NCBI GenBank assembly: GCA_964498075.1
Contig: CAZCGA010000026.1
Coordinates: forward strand, 1-61,177
Length of the DNA: 61,177 bases
Direction of reading: 5' to 3'
Source: CAZCGA01 sp964498075
Lineage (GTDB): Bacteria; Desulfobacterota; Binatia; HRBIN30
The notes under the pieces were generated by a model that saw only the letters and a list, made by a program, of their open reading frames with translations, was not told where the DNA came from and did not search any database. The translations under genes were made by a program, and so were the position numbers. Within the stretch, counting starts at the first letter, position 1. The number at the start of each line of letters is the position of its first letter. This document shows positions 1 through 7,230 of the stretch, in pieces.

Positions 1-142
1 AAGATGCCATAAACGGCCCTTCGCAATCAATCCTTAAGTTAGCGCTTATGGGGCATCGCCCCTGGCAGGCGGCCGCGAGTGACCGTGGCGCCGCATCCAC
101 CGAGGCGACTTTCCGGTTTCGGCGGGTTATAAGTCCGCGCCC

Positions 143-1309
143 ATGGGTACGGAGAGGGAAGGGACGGCGCGCTTTGCGGTCGTGCTGGCGTCGGCGTCGT
201 TCGGCGTCGTCGGCGCCTGCCTGACCTTGCCCGGCACTCTCTTGCCTCTGTTGCTCGACGACTTCGGCATCCGCATGTTCGAAGCCGGCTCGATGCTGGC
301 GTTGCAGCCGGTGGCGTATCTGCTGACTGTACTGACGGCGGGTTGGATGATTGCGCGCGTCGGCATGCGCGTCGTCTTGAGCCTCGGCGTGTTGACGTTT
401 GCGGCCGGGTTCGCCGGCTTCGGGCTGGTGTCCGGTTGGTTCGGCGGTGCGGCGATGATGTTCGTGTCGGGCCTTGGGTTTGGCGTCGCCGAGGTCGGCC
501 TCAACACGTTGCTGATCGGTGTGGGCGGTGCGCGCAGCGCCAACCTGCTCAACTTGACGCACCTGTTCTTCGGTGTCGGTTCTTTCGTCGGTCCGGCGTT
601 AACGGCGCAGTCGGTGGCGGCCGGGGCGTCGTGGCGGCTGGTGTTTCTCGGCGGCGGCGCCGCGGCGGCAATGGTTGCGCTTGGCTGGAGCCGGCTGCGC
701 ATCGTTGCCGACCCTCCCCGCCAGCCGGCGCGCCCGCACGCCGCGAGCTTGTACTCGACGACGACGCTCGTGTTGGCTGCAATCCTTGGCCTGTACGTCG
801 GTGCAGAGATGGGCATCGGCGGCTGGCTGACCAAGTACATGATGGCCGAGCGTCACGTGAGTTTGACGTACGCCGGGAACACGCTCTCGCTGTACTGGCT
901 GGGTCTCGCCGCCGGTCGGCTCGGATTGGGTCTGCTGTCGCGGCCGCTGCGCGTAGAGCCGCTGCTGGTGGGGCTGACGCTGCTCGCGGCGGTCAGCGTC
1001 GTGGTCGCGCTGGTCGTCGAGGCACCGTGGCTGGCGGTGGTCTGCTTCGGACTGACCGGCGTGGGCTTCTCCGGCATCTTCCCGGGCGTCATCGCGTTGG
1101 GCGGCCGCTCCCATCCGCACGACCCCGCCGGCGTCACCACCGTCCTCGTCACCGGTGCCGGCCTCGGCGGCATCATCATTCCGTGGAGCATGTCGGCCAT
1201 CGCCGACGCCGCAGGCCTGCTCGCCGGCATGGCCTTCTACGCCGGCGCCTGTGCGCTCATGGTACTGCTAAGTCTCGCGGTGAGATGGACGGCACCTGCA
1301 AACCCCTGA
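143..1309 (+). CDS. MFS transporter
   Basis: Predicted 388-residue inner-membrane permease of the major facilitator superfamily. About twelve hydrophobic helices can be followed along the whole length. Gly-rich helices such as GLGFGVAEVGLNTLLIG, and the late helix GLTGVGFSGIFPGVIALGG, are typical of the sugar/fucose-like MFS branch. A basic loop (RLRIVADPPRQPARPH) separates the two six-helix halves near residue 190. The ATG at 143 is the first in frame and follows a short AT-richer stretch. Substrate cannot be told from sequence. The gene stands alone on this strand; downstream lies only a gene remnant. The family call is firm, the substrate unknown. Confidence 0.9.
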   Translation: MGTEREGTARFAVVLASASFGVVGACLTLPGTLLPLLLDDFGIRMFEAGSMLALQPVAYLLTVLTAGWMIARVGMRVVLSLGVLTFAAGFAGFGLVSGWFGGAAMMFVSGLGFGVAEVGLNTLLIGVGGARSANLLNLTHLFFGVGSFVGPALTAQSVAAGASWRLVFLGGGAAAAMVALGWSRLRIVADPPRQPARPHAASLYSTTTLVLAAILGLYVGAEMGIGGWLTKYMMAERHVSLTYAGNTLSLYWLGLAAGRLGLGLLSRPLRVEPLLVGLTLLAAVSVVVALVVEAPWLAVVCFGLTGVGFSGIFPGVIALGGRSHPHDPAGVTTVLVTGAGLGGIIIPWSMSAIADAAGLLAGMAFYAGACALMVLLSLAVRWTAPANP

Positions 1310-1326
1310 GCGACGATTCCGTTTGA

Positions 1327-1590
1327 CGCCATACGTCGCGCGGTCACAACTTGGACGATGACGGCACGTGTCGGCTCGTTGCATTCGGGGACAAGTCGAA
1401 GGTGACCAGTCCAAAGCTCGGGGCACTGGCTGAGAACGGTGGTCCTACCAAGATTCACTCGCTTCTGCCGGGCAGCCCAGCGATCGACGCAGGAGATGGT
1501 GGGCTGTGCCCAACCACAGACCAACGTGGCTTTGGTCGCAGCGGTCCATGCGACGTCGGGGCGTTCGAAGCCAACGGCATCCCGCCGTAA
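1327..1590 (+). pseudogene. C-terminal remnant of a choice-of-anchor Q domain protein
   Basis: The open frame after the TGA at 1324-1326 encodes GHNLDDDGTC, then LGALAENGGPT, SPAIDAGD, CPTTDQRG and CDVGAFE. This series of motifs is the signature C-terminal part of secreted choice-of-anchor Q (right-handed beta-helix) proteins, which usually run to several hundred residues. Only about 87 codons remain and the homology starts immediately after an in-frame stop, with no credible start codon or ribosome binding site. It is best read as the tail of a deleted surface protein. The TTG at 1351 could start a 79-residue peptide, but it sits inside the conserved motif, so a functional gene is unlikely. 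Confidence 0.75.
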
Positions 1591-1983
1591 GCGGCGGACG
1601 TCTGTGCCCGCCTATTCGAGCGCTCGCAACGCTCCTCTGGTGCCTCTCGTGGTGTGTGATTCCAGTGGCCCGGCGGCTCAAGCCGCGGCAACTAAGGGCA
1701 CCCAAGGCCGCCTGCACGGCCTCCCCGCCTCCCACTCCAGATGGACATCGTGGCGCCGGGCGGGGTTGGGGGGAGCCGCCGTAGGGCGGCTTGGGCGCCT
1801 CTCGTTGCCGCGAGTTCACTCGCCAGGCTTGGGCGCCACGTCGGTCCTGGCGTTGCGCCCAGGCACCGCCTCCTCGCGGCGATTCAGGAACGGCAAGCGC
1901 ACGTGATGTACCTCAATTCTGCACCAGCGGCATTATGCAGCTGGTACATAGTTCGATGCAAACTCAACAGCGCAGGTGCGCCC
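1591..1983. other. Non-coding stretch with short palindromes
   Basis: No reading frame here has protein-like composition. Short palindromes are visible, such as AGCCGCC-gta-GGCGGCT near 1776 and the pair ATGTACC / GGTACAT around 1907-1950. The stretch separates the tail of the anchor-Q remnant from the 3' end of the leftward membrane-protein operon. No promoter is assigned. Confidence 0.5.
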
Positions 1984-2445
1984 CTACGCCCCCAGCCAGC
2001 GGCGATGCCGCCAGACGTACCACATCAGGAACGGGCCGAAGACGAAGCAGGTGATGTTGATGCCGATCTCCGCCAGCATCTCGCCGCTCGGATGGAGGTA
2101 CATGCCGTGCTCGAGGTTGTAGAGCGTATCCATCAGGCCGAGGTAGATGAAAGCGCTGCCGGCGGCGATCCCGAACAGCACTGCCCGCGCGCGGCGGCGA
2201 CGCAGGCCTTCGGCGCAGAGGAGTGACGCAAGGCCGAGCCAGGCGTCCGCCGCGGGGAAGGCGCGCTCGAAGCCGAGATACACCGCATCCTGACTCGATT
2301 GCACCGCGCCCGAGGTGAAGAACGAGATCCAAAAGAGAAGGTTGAGGCCGGTGACGGTCCACAACCACACGATCACGGCTGTGAGACCGGCCGGCCGTTC
2401 GCCGGGCGGCGGCGTCAGGCGCTCGGCCGGCGCACCCAGACCCAT
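1984..2445 (-). CDS. Small integral membrane protein (unknown function)
   Basis: A 153-residue protein starting MGLGAPAERLT. It has about four hydrophobic segments (LTAVIVWLWTVTGLNLLFWI, the DAWLGLASLLC region, ARAVLFGIAAGSAFIYLGLM, ITCFVFGPFLMWYVW) and a basic C-terminus, so it is probably an inner-membrane protein. I do not recognise the family. The start at 2445 lies inside the upstream 64-residue membrane gene (31-base overlap), which suggests translational coupling. It is the last gene of a leftward group headed by the GHMP kinase. A longer in-frame extension up to 2643 exists but is Arg-rich and overlaps the neighbouring gene, so it was rejected. Confidence 0.7.
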   Translation of the reverse strand: MGLGAPAERLTPPPGERPAGLTAVIVWLWTVTGLNLLFWISFFTSGAVQSSQDAVYLGFERAFPAADAWLGLASLLCAEGLRRRRARAVLFGIAAGSAFIYLGLMDTLYNLEHGMYLHPSGEMLAEIGINITCFVFGPFLMWYVWRHRRWLGA

Positions 2446-2609
2446 ATCAGATATATCCCGAGGCCGACTGCCGCGGCGCCGGAGAGCCCGCTGCGCAGCA
2501 ACGCGCCGGCGTCGCCGCCCGCGTAGTTGCGCCACTCCCAACCGGCGTACAGCACGAACAGCCCGACGGCGCTGGAGATCAGAATCTTGTGTGCCGTCAA
2601 TAGGGTCAC
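2415..2609 (-). CDS. Two-helix small membrane protein
   Basis: A 64-residue protein with two clear membrane helices (KILISSAVGLFVLYAGW and SGAAAVGLGIYLIWVWV) joined by a short loop containing WRNYAGGDAG. The start is a GTG at 2609, preceded at good distance by GGGAGG. It overlaps the next membrane gene and follows the GHMP kinase by about 60 bases, so the three are probably one transcript. No family is recognised. The two small proteins may form a complex in the membrane, but that is only suggested by their overlap. Confidence 0.65.
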   Translation of the reverse strand: MTLLTAHKILISSAVGLFVLYAGWEWRNYAGGDAGALLRSGLSGAAAVGLGIYLIWVWVRRPSA

Positions 2610-2670
2610 GCGCGTCCTCCCGCCCGGAAGGCGCGACCGCCAAGGAGAGCAGGCAGGAACTGCTCCACCA

Positions 2671-3744
2671 TCATTTCATCACCAGCCCGACCTCGCTGAT
2701 CGGCAGGACGAACACATCGCTGTCCGACATCCCGCCGCGGGCGGCGGCCGCTCGCAGCGCATCGGCGAGCTGCGCTGCCCGGTCCGGCACCGGGAGGGCG
2801 AAGATGGCACCGCCGCCGCCGGCGCCGGTGAGCTTCGCCCCCAACGCGCCGGCGGCGCGCGCCGCCTGAATCAGCAGCCGGACTTCCGGGCCGGCGCCGC
2901 CGGCGAAGCCGCATTGGGACATCATATCGTCGATCAGCTCTTGATTGCGGGTGATCTGACGGCCGAAGGCTTCCAGATCGCCGGCGAGCAGGGCGATCTT
3001 GCCGCGCCACGCCGTCTCGCCGAGCTGCCGCGCCAATCCGAGCAACGCGCCGCGACCGGCGCGCCGTTCCGCCAGATAGCGGGCACGCATCGGGGCGTGG
3101 ACCTCGCCGGAATCGCGGCGCACGCCCGTGGTGGCGACGCAGAAACGCAGCTCGGGCACGAAGCGGTCGAGCCGCTCGTACGTTGCGAACGGTTCCTCGC
3201 CCAGCGGCGCATGCCAGAGCTTGCCATGGTAGTTGAGGTACGCGAGGCCGCCGAAGAGCGGGACGTAGCGGTCCGCAAAGCCGCAGACGACGCCCATCTC
3301 CTCTTCCTCCGCCCGTTGCGCGATCTCGGCGAGCACGTAGTCGTTGTAGCGTTGCGCGTCGAGCTCGTAGAAGGCGCGCAACGCGGCTAGCACCGCCAGC
3401 ACAAGCACCGACGAGCCGGCGAGGCCGCTGGAGGCGGGGATGTCGGTCCACGTGCTGATGGCCGCGCCGCGCTCCTTTAGACTGACTGCGAGCTCGGGCG
3501 CGTACCGGAGGAGGGCATTGACGGCGGCGGTCTCGACGTCGAAACCGCCCGCGTCGGCGATGTGAGCACGGGGAAATGAAGCGGCGGCACCGGAGGCCCG
3601 GCGAAACTCCAGGTGCTCCGCGGCCTCGATGTGCGCGCCCCCGCGCATCGCCACGGCTGCGGAGATGGTGGCGTACGAACCTTCCACGGCATCCGTCGGG
3701 CTGCCGACGATGTTGATGCGCGCCGGGAGCGAGACCTCGAGCAT
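2671..3744 (-). CDS. GHMP kinase, glucuronokinase-like
   Basis: A 357-residue sugar-phosphorylating kinase of the GHMP superfamily. The N-terminal substrate motif reads PARINIVGSPTDAVEG (residues 7-22), the ATP-binding motif DIPASSGLAGSSV (101-113), and the C-terminal motif KLTGAGGGGAIFAL. From what I remember of plant glucuronokinase, several further stretches correspond: an E-x-G-V-V-x-G-x-x-D-R segment followed by FGGL near 147-167, and SGEVH-x3-R near 212-220. That makes phosphorylation of D-glucuronate to glucuronate-1-phosphate the best guess. It lies divergent to myo-inositol oxygenase, whose product is D-glucuronate, which supports the idea. Heptose or other sugar kinases of the same superfamily remain possible. 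Confidence 0.75.
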   Translation of the reverse strand: MLEVSLPARINIVGSPTDAVEGSYATISAAVAMRGGAHIEAAEHLEFRRASGAAASFPRAHIADAGGFDVETAAVNALLRYAPELAVSLKERGAAISTWTDIPASSGLAGSSVLVLAVLAALRAFYELDAQRYNDYVLAEIAQRAEEEEMGVVCGFADRYVPLFGGLAYLNYHGKLWHAPLGEEPFATYERLDRFVPELRFCVATTGVRRDSGEVHAPMRARYLAERRAGRGALLGLARQLGETAWRGKIALLAGDLEAFGRQITRNQELIDDMMSQCGFAGGAGPEVRLLIQAARAAGALGAKLTGAGGGGAIFALPVPDRAAQLADALRAAAARGGMSDSDVFVLPISEVGLVMK

Positions 3745-3813
3745 GCGCCGAGACTACCGCCACTGACGGCGCGGCGCCAGATTGGATCACCACGAAACGC
3801 GCACTGGCTGGAA

Positions 3814-3849
3814 GCCGGTGCCACTCCCGGCAAGACAAGTGGCACCGGC
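3814..3849. repeat. Perfect 12-bp inverted repeat between kinase and MIOX
   Basis: GCCGGTGCCACT at 3814-3825 is the exact reverse complement of AGTGGCACCGGC at 3838-3849, with a 12-base loop. It lies in the 176-base space between the divergent GHMP kinase and myo-inositol oxygenase genes. It could be an operator for a dimeric regulator of both genes or a dispersed palindromic repeat. No repressor gene lies next to it. Confidence 0.6.
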
Positions 3850-3920
3850 CTCTGGCCGGTGTCCTGTATGCGCACCGATCGGCGCTTGCAAAGCCGGAAT
3901 GGCGGGGCAATCATCGAGAC

Positions 3921-4742
3921 GTGCCGACACGGTCTGAGCGCCAGCCCTTCACGACCACCGACCCGGACAAGCGACCCGCGCAGTTCCGTGACTATCAGGC
4001 CGAGGCGCGCCGCTCGGTAAAGGAACTGTATCGGCTGAGCCATGCGCAACAGACCGTTGCCTTCGTGCTGGCCAAAGAGGCCGAGTATCTGCCGCTGCGG
4101 AAGTGTCGAATGAGTGTGTGGGAAGCGATGGATTCGCTCAACCAGCTGGTTGACGAGAGCGATCCCGACACCGACCTGCCACAGATCGAGCATGCGTTGC
4201 AGACCGCGGAGGCGCTGCGGCGTGACGGCCATCCGCGTTGGCTCACCCTGACCGGACTGATCCACGATCTCGGCAAAGTGTTGTGTCTGTTCGGCGAGCC
4301 GCAGTGGGCGGTGGTGGGTGATACCTTTCCGGTCGGCTGCGCGTACTCGGACACGATCGTCTACTCCGAGCTGTTTGCTGCAAACCCGGACACGCAGATC
4401 CCCGCCTATCAAACCCGCACCGGGATCTATGCTGACGGCTGCGGCCTCGACGGGGTGCACATGTCGTGGGGCCACGACGAGTACCTGTACCACGTGGTGA
4501 AGGAGTACCTGCCGCCGGAGGCGCAGTACGTCATTCGGTATCACTCATTCTATCCGGCGCACCGTGACGGCGCGTACGCGTGGTTGATGGATGACCGCGA
4601 CCGCGCCCTGTTCGAGTGGGTGCGCCGCTTCAACCCGTACGATCTCTACTCGAAGAGCGCGGCGCGTCCCGATGTCGACGCGTTGCGGCCGTACTACGAA
4701 GCGATGATCGCCGAGTTCCTCCCTCCCGTCCTGCAGTGGTGA
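3921..4742 (+). CDS. Inositol oxygenase (MIOX)
   Basis: A 273-residue di-iron oxygenase that cleaves myo-inositol with O2 to D-glucuronate. All six iron ligands of the family can be placed: H91 (IEHALQTAE), H115 and D116 (IHDLGKVL), H185 (MSWGHDEYLY), H208 (RYHSFYP) and D241 (YDLYSK). The stretches QWAVVGDTFPVGC and GLDGVHMSWGHDEY match the animal and plant enzymes closely, and the length is normal, so this is a full-length active-looking copy. The enzyme is much commoner in eukaryotes than in bacteria, and its neighbour is a glucuronokinase-like GHMP kinase. The start at 3921 was chosen because the frame is protein-like from there; no strong ribosome binding site is evident. Confidence 0.93.
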   Translation: MPTRSERQPFTTTDPDKRPAQFRDYQAEARRSVKELYRLSHAQQTVAFVLAKEAEYLPLRKCRMSVWEAMDSLNQLVDESDPDTDLPQIEHALQTAEALRRDGHPRWLTLTGLIHDLGKVLCLFGEPQWAVVGDTFPVGCAYSDTIVYSELFAANPDTQIPAYQTRTGIYADGCGLDGVHMSWGHDEYLYHVVKEYLPPEAQYVIRYHSFYPAHRDGAYAWLMDDRDRALFEWVRRFNPYDLYSKSAARPDVDALRPYYEAMIAEFLPPVLQW

Positions 4743-4781
4743 GGGCGCGGGCCTTCTGCCGCGCACCGCGCCACGGACGCG

Positions 4782-5288
4782 TCAGGGCGCACGGCGCGCC
4801 GGCGGCAGCACGAGAATCTGGCCGTTCATGTCGGGCTGATGCATCGTGCAGTAGAAGGTGAACAGGCCTTCGTCATGGAAGGTGAAGACGTAGGAGATCT
4901 CCTGCAGCGGCGGCAGCATGACGTGCATCAGCGTGCGCGACTGCGGGTCGACGAGCATGAAATCGTGCTCATCGTCATCTTGCAGGTTGCGAATGCTGAT
5001 CATTGTCGGCTCATCACGATGCACGGCGATGAACGGCGGCACGAAGGCGTATACCTCGCCGAAGCGCTTCAGCGTCTTCTTCGATCCCGACTCCTTGGTG
5101 ACCAGCGCTTGGGTGACGACGCTGACGCCGGCCGCGGCGGTGCCGTCCTTGCTCACCGTGACGATCTTCGACGCGCCTTCATCCGGCAAGTACGCGGGTC
5201 CCATCCCTGGAGCCGCCGCGCCCGCCACGCACGGCAGGCTGGCGACGAGAAGCAGCGCCTTGGCCAGCGAGAGTAAGCTTCTCATCAT
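4782..5288 (-). CDS. Secreted cupredoxin (blue copper) protein
   Basis: A 168-residue exported protein with a signal peptide (MMRSLLSLAKALLLVASL, cleavage probably after VAGA). The C-terminal half is a plastocyanin/azurin-type fold: a first His in EHDFMLVDP (about residue 108), then the copper loop FYCTMHQPDMNGQI with Cys146, His149 and Met154 as type 1 copper ligands. It would carry electrons or bind copper in the periplasm. It follows the aldehyde dehydrogenase by about 35 bases on the same strand and ends facing MIOX. Two ATGs occur in tandem at 5288 and 5285. The redox partner cannot be named. Confidence 0.85.
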   Translation of the reverse strand: MMRSLLSLAKALLLVASLPCVAGAAAPGMGPAYLPDEGASKIVTVSKDGTAAAGVSVVTQALVTKESGSKKTLKRFGEVYAFVPPFIAVHRDEPTMISIRNLQDDDEHDFMLVDPQSRTLMHVMLPPLQEISYVFTFHDEGLFTFYCTMHQPDMNGQILVLPPARRAP

Positions 5289-5323
5289 CGGCTCACGCCG
5301 CCGCGCGCGAACCGCGGGCCGGA

Positions 5324-6760
5324 CTACCGCTTGAACTTCAGCAGCAGCCCGAACACCCGGCTGTGCCGCGCCCGGTACGGCGGATAGAAGAGGCGCAGGG
5401 CCGACCGCTTCGGGTTGGTGAACACCGGCCGCAGCTTGCTGAACTCCAGGAACCCTTCGTAGGCGTGATACTGGCCCATGCCGCTCGCCCCGATGCCGCC
5501 GAACGGCAAGTCGTGCTGCGCGACGTGCAAGACGCAGTTGTTGATGGTGACGCCCCCGGAGATGGTGCGGTAGAGAAGCTGGCGTTCGAGCGCCTTGTCG
5601 TTGGTGAAAAAGTAGAGGCCCAGCGGCCGGTCCTTCGAGTTGACGTACGCGATGACCTCGTCGATGTGCCGGTAGGTCTTCACCGGCAGCAGCGGCCCGA
5701 AGATCTCGTCCTGCATGATGGTCATGTCGTCGCTGGCGTCGAGAACCAGATGCGGTGGGATCTTGCGGAGCAAGTCGTTGAACGAGGCACCCGGCACCAG
5801 CGGCACCAGCGTGGCGCCCTTCTTTTGCGCGTCGTCGAGGGTCGCCCGCAGCCGCCGGTAGGACTTCTCGTCGATGACCGACGTGTAGCTGCGGTCGTTC
5901 GTGTCCGGGTAGCGCTCGGCCAGGATACGCTTCGCCGCCTCCACGAACGCCTCTCTCTTGGCTTCGGGAACGAACAGGTAGTCGGGTGCCAGGCACGTCT
6001 GCCCCGCGTTGACGAACTTCCCGTAGAGGATCTCGGAGGCGGCGGTCTGGACGTCGTAGTCGTCGCAAATGATGGTGGGTGACTTGCCGCCCAGCTCGAG
6101 CGTGACCGGCGTGAGGTTCTCGGCGGCCGACCGCATCACGGTGCGGCCGGCGTCCGCCGAGCCCGTGAAGATGATGTGGTCATACGGCAACGTCGAGAAG
6201 TCCTGCGCGCGAACGCCGGGCAGAATGGCGACGGTGTCCTCGGCGAACTGCTCGCGGAACTTCTCGTGCAACAGGCGGCAGAGGTTCTGCGAATGGGCCG
6301 CCATCTTGATCATCGCCCGGTTGCCGGCTGCCAGGACGCTGGTCAGCGGGCTGATGGTGAGGAACAGCGGATAGTTCCAGGGCGACACGATGCCGACGAC
6401 GCCCTTGGGCTGCGGAATCACCCGGTTCGAGCCCGTGGCGAACAGCACCGACACGTGCCGGCGCTGCGGTTTCATCCACTTCTTCAGCTTGCGGCGCGCG
6501 TAGCGGATGCCGTCGACTGAAGTGAAGATCTCCAACAGCTTCGACTCTTCCGCGGAGCGGTGTCCGAAGTCGCGGTTGATCGCGTCGGTGATGGCGTCGA
6601 CGTTATCGACCAGAATGCGGTCGAGCTTCGCCAGGTTCTCGCGGCGCTCCTCGAAGCTGGGATAAGGGTTGCTGAGGTACGCCTGACGCTGCAACGCGAA
6701 GACGCGCTGCGCTTCGGTTTCGATGAGGTCGAATCGTCGCGCTTGGGCTGTCTGTGCCAT
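5324..6760 (-). CDS. calB: Coniferyl-aldehyde-type aldehyde dehydrogenase
   Basis: A 478-residue NAD(P)-dependent aldehyde dehydrogenase. The cofactor motif is GIVSPWNYPLFL, the general base lies in TLELGGKSP, and the nucleophilic cysteine in NAGQTCLAPDY. The short N-terminus without the full substrate arm, and the IPQPKGVVGIVSPWNYP and FGGIGASGMGQYHAYEGF segments, place it in the coniferyl aldehyde / class 3 branch, which oxidises aromatic or long-chain aldehydes. Aromatic dioxygenase and P450 genes elsewhere in the window fit such a role. It probably forms a transcript with the downstream cupredoxin gene. The exact substrate is not certain. Confidence 0.85.
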   Translation of the reverse strand: MAQTAQARRFDLIETEAQRVFALQRQAYLSNPYPSFEERRENLAKLDRILVDNVDAITDAINRDFGHRSAEESKLLEIFTSVDGIRYARRKLKKWMKPQRRHVSVLFATGSNRVIPQPKGVVGIVSPWNYPLFLTISPLTSVLAAGNRAMIKMAAHSQNLCRLLHEKFREQFAEDTVAILPGVRAQDFSTLPYDHIIFTGSADAGRTVMRSAAENLTPVTLELGGKSPTIICDDYDVQTAASEILYGKFVNAGQTCLAPDYLFVPEAKREAFVEAAKRILAERYPDTNDRSYTSVIDEKSYRRLRATLDDAQKKGATLVPLVPGASFNDLLRKIPPHLVLDASDDMTIMQDEIFGPLLPVKTYRHIDEVIAYVNSKDRPLGLYFFTNDKALERQLLYRTISGGVTINNCVLHVAQHDLPFGGIGASGMGQYHAYEGFLEFSKLRPVFTNPKRSALRLFYPPYRARHSRVFGLLLKFKR

Positions 6761-6898
6761 GGGGTCCTCCTCACCTCATTCGCAATGTGGTCGCTTGTGG
6801 AGGCGATTGTCGCGCGTCCGCCGCAGCGAGGCAAGAGGTTGCAACTGGGGCGTCGCCGGCGTTGCCCAAGAGAGTCGCGTGGCAGGCCCGCTGCCGCG

Positions 6899-7010
6899 AA
6901 CTCACCCCCTGGGCCCCCTCTCTTGGAAAGAGAGGGGGAACCAGAAGTGCAAGGTTTCTGCATCGAGCCCCCTTCTCTTCCCAAGAGAAGGGGGTTGGGG
7001 GGATGAGTTT
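6899..7010. repeat. Composite palindromic repeat with two hairpins
   Basis: Two perfect hairpins lie head to tail: 6914-6938 (11-bp arms CCCCCTCTCTT / AAGAGAGGGGG, 3-base loop) and 6968-6994 (12-bp arms CCCCCTTCTCTT / AAGAGAAGGGGG, 3-base loop). They are enclosed by an outer inverted pair, AACTCACCCCC near 6899 and GGGGGATGAGTTT near 6999. There is no T-tract. This is the form of a mobile palindromic (REP/MITE-like) element, not of a simple terminator. It sits in the non-coding space upstream of calB. Confidence 0.7.
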
Positions 7011-7093
7011 GTCGCAGCGCCAACGCTACTGGAAATCTAGGTCGACTCTCTTGGGCAAAGCCGGCTTCGCCCGGGGCGCGTGGGCCAGGTCGT

Positions 7094-7198
7094 CTATCGC
7101 AGCGGCATGAAGGGCAGGTCGTAGCCGAAGGCCTTGGGCCCGACGACCTGGAGCGCTTCGGGCGTGTGATACAGCGATCCCGACGAGCGACACGTCGC
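7094..7198 (-). pseudogene. Possible C-terminal gene fragment, family unknown
   Basis: Immediately after an in-frame stop the minus strand encodes a protein-like tail containing SLYHTPEALQVVGPKAFGYD and ending LPFMPLR before TAG. Its amino-acid composition is more natural than the alternative frame through the same bases. There is no start codon, and the fragment is only about 34 codons. I do not recognise the parent family. It may be the end of a deleted gene, in keeping with other remnants in this window. Confidence 0.3.
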
Positions 7199-7230
7199 TC
7201 ATCAGAGTTCCCCCCGAGACTGTGCTCGGG

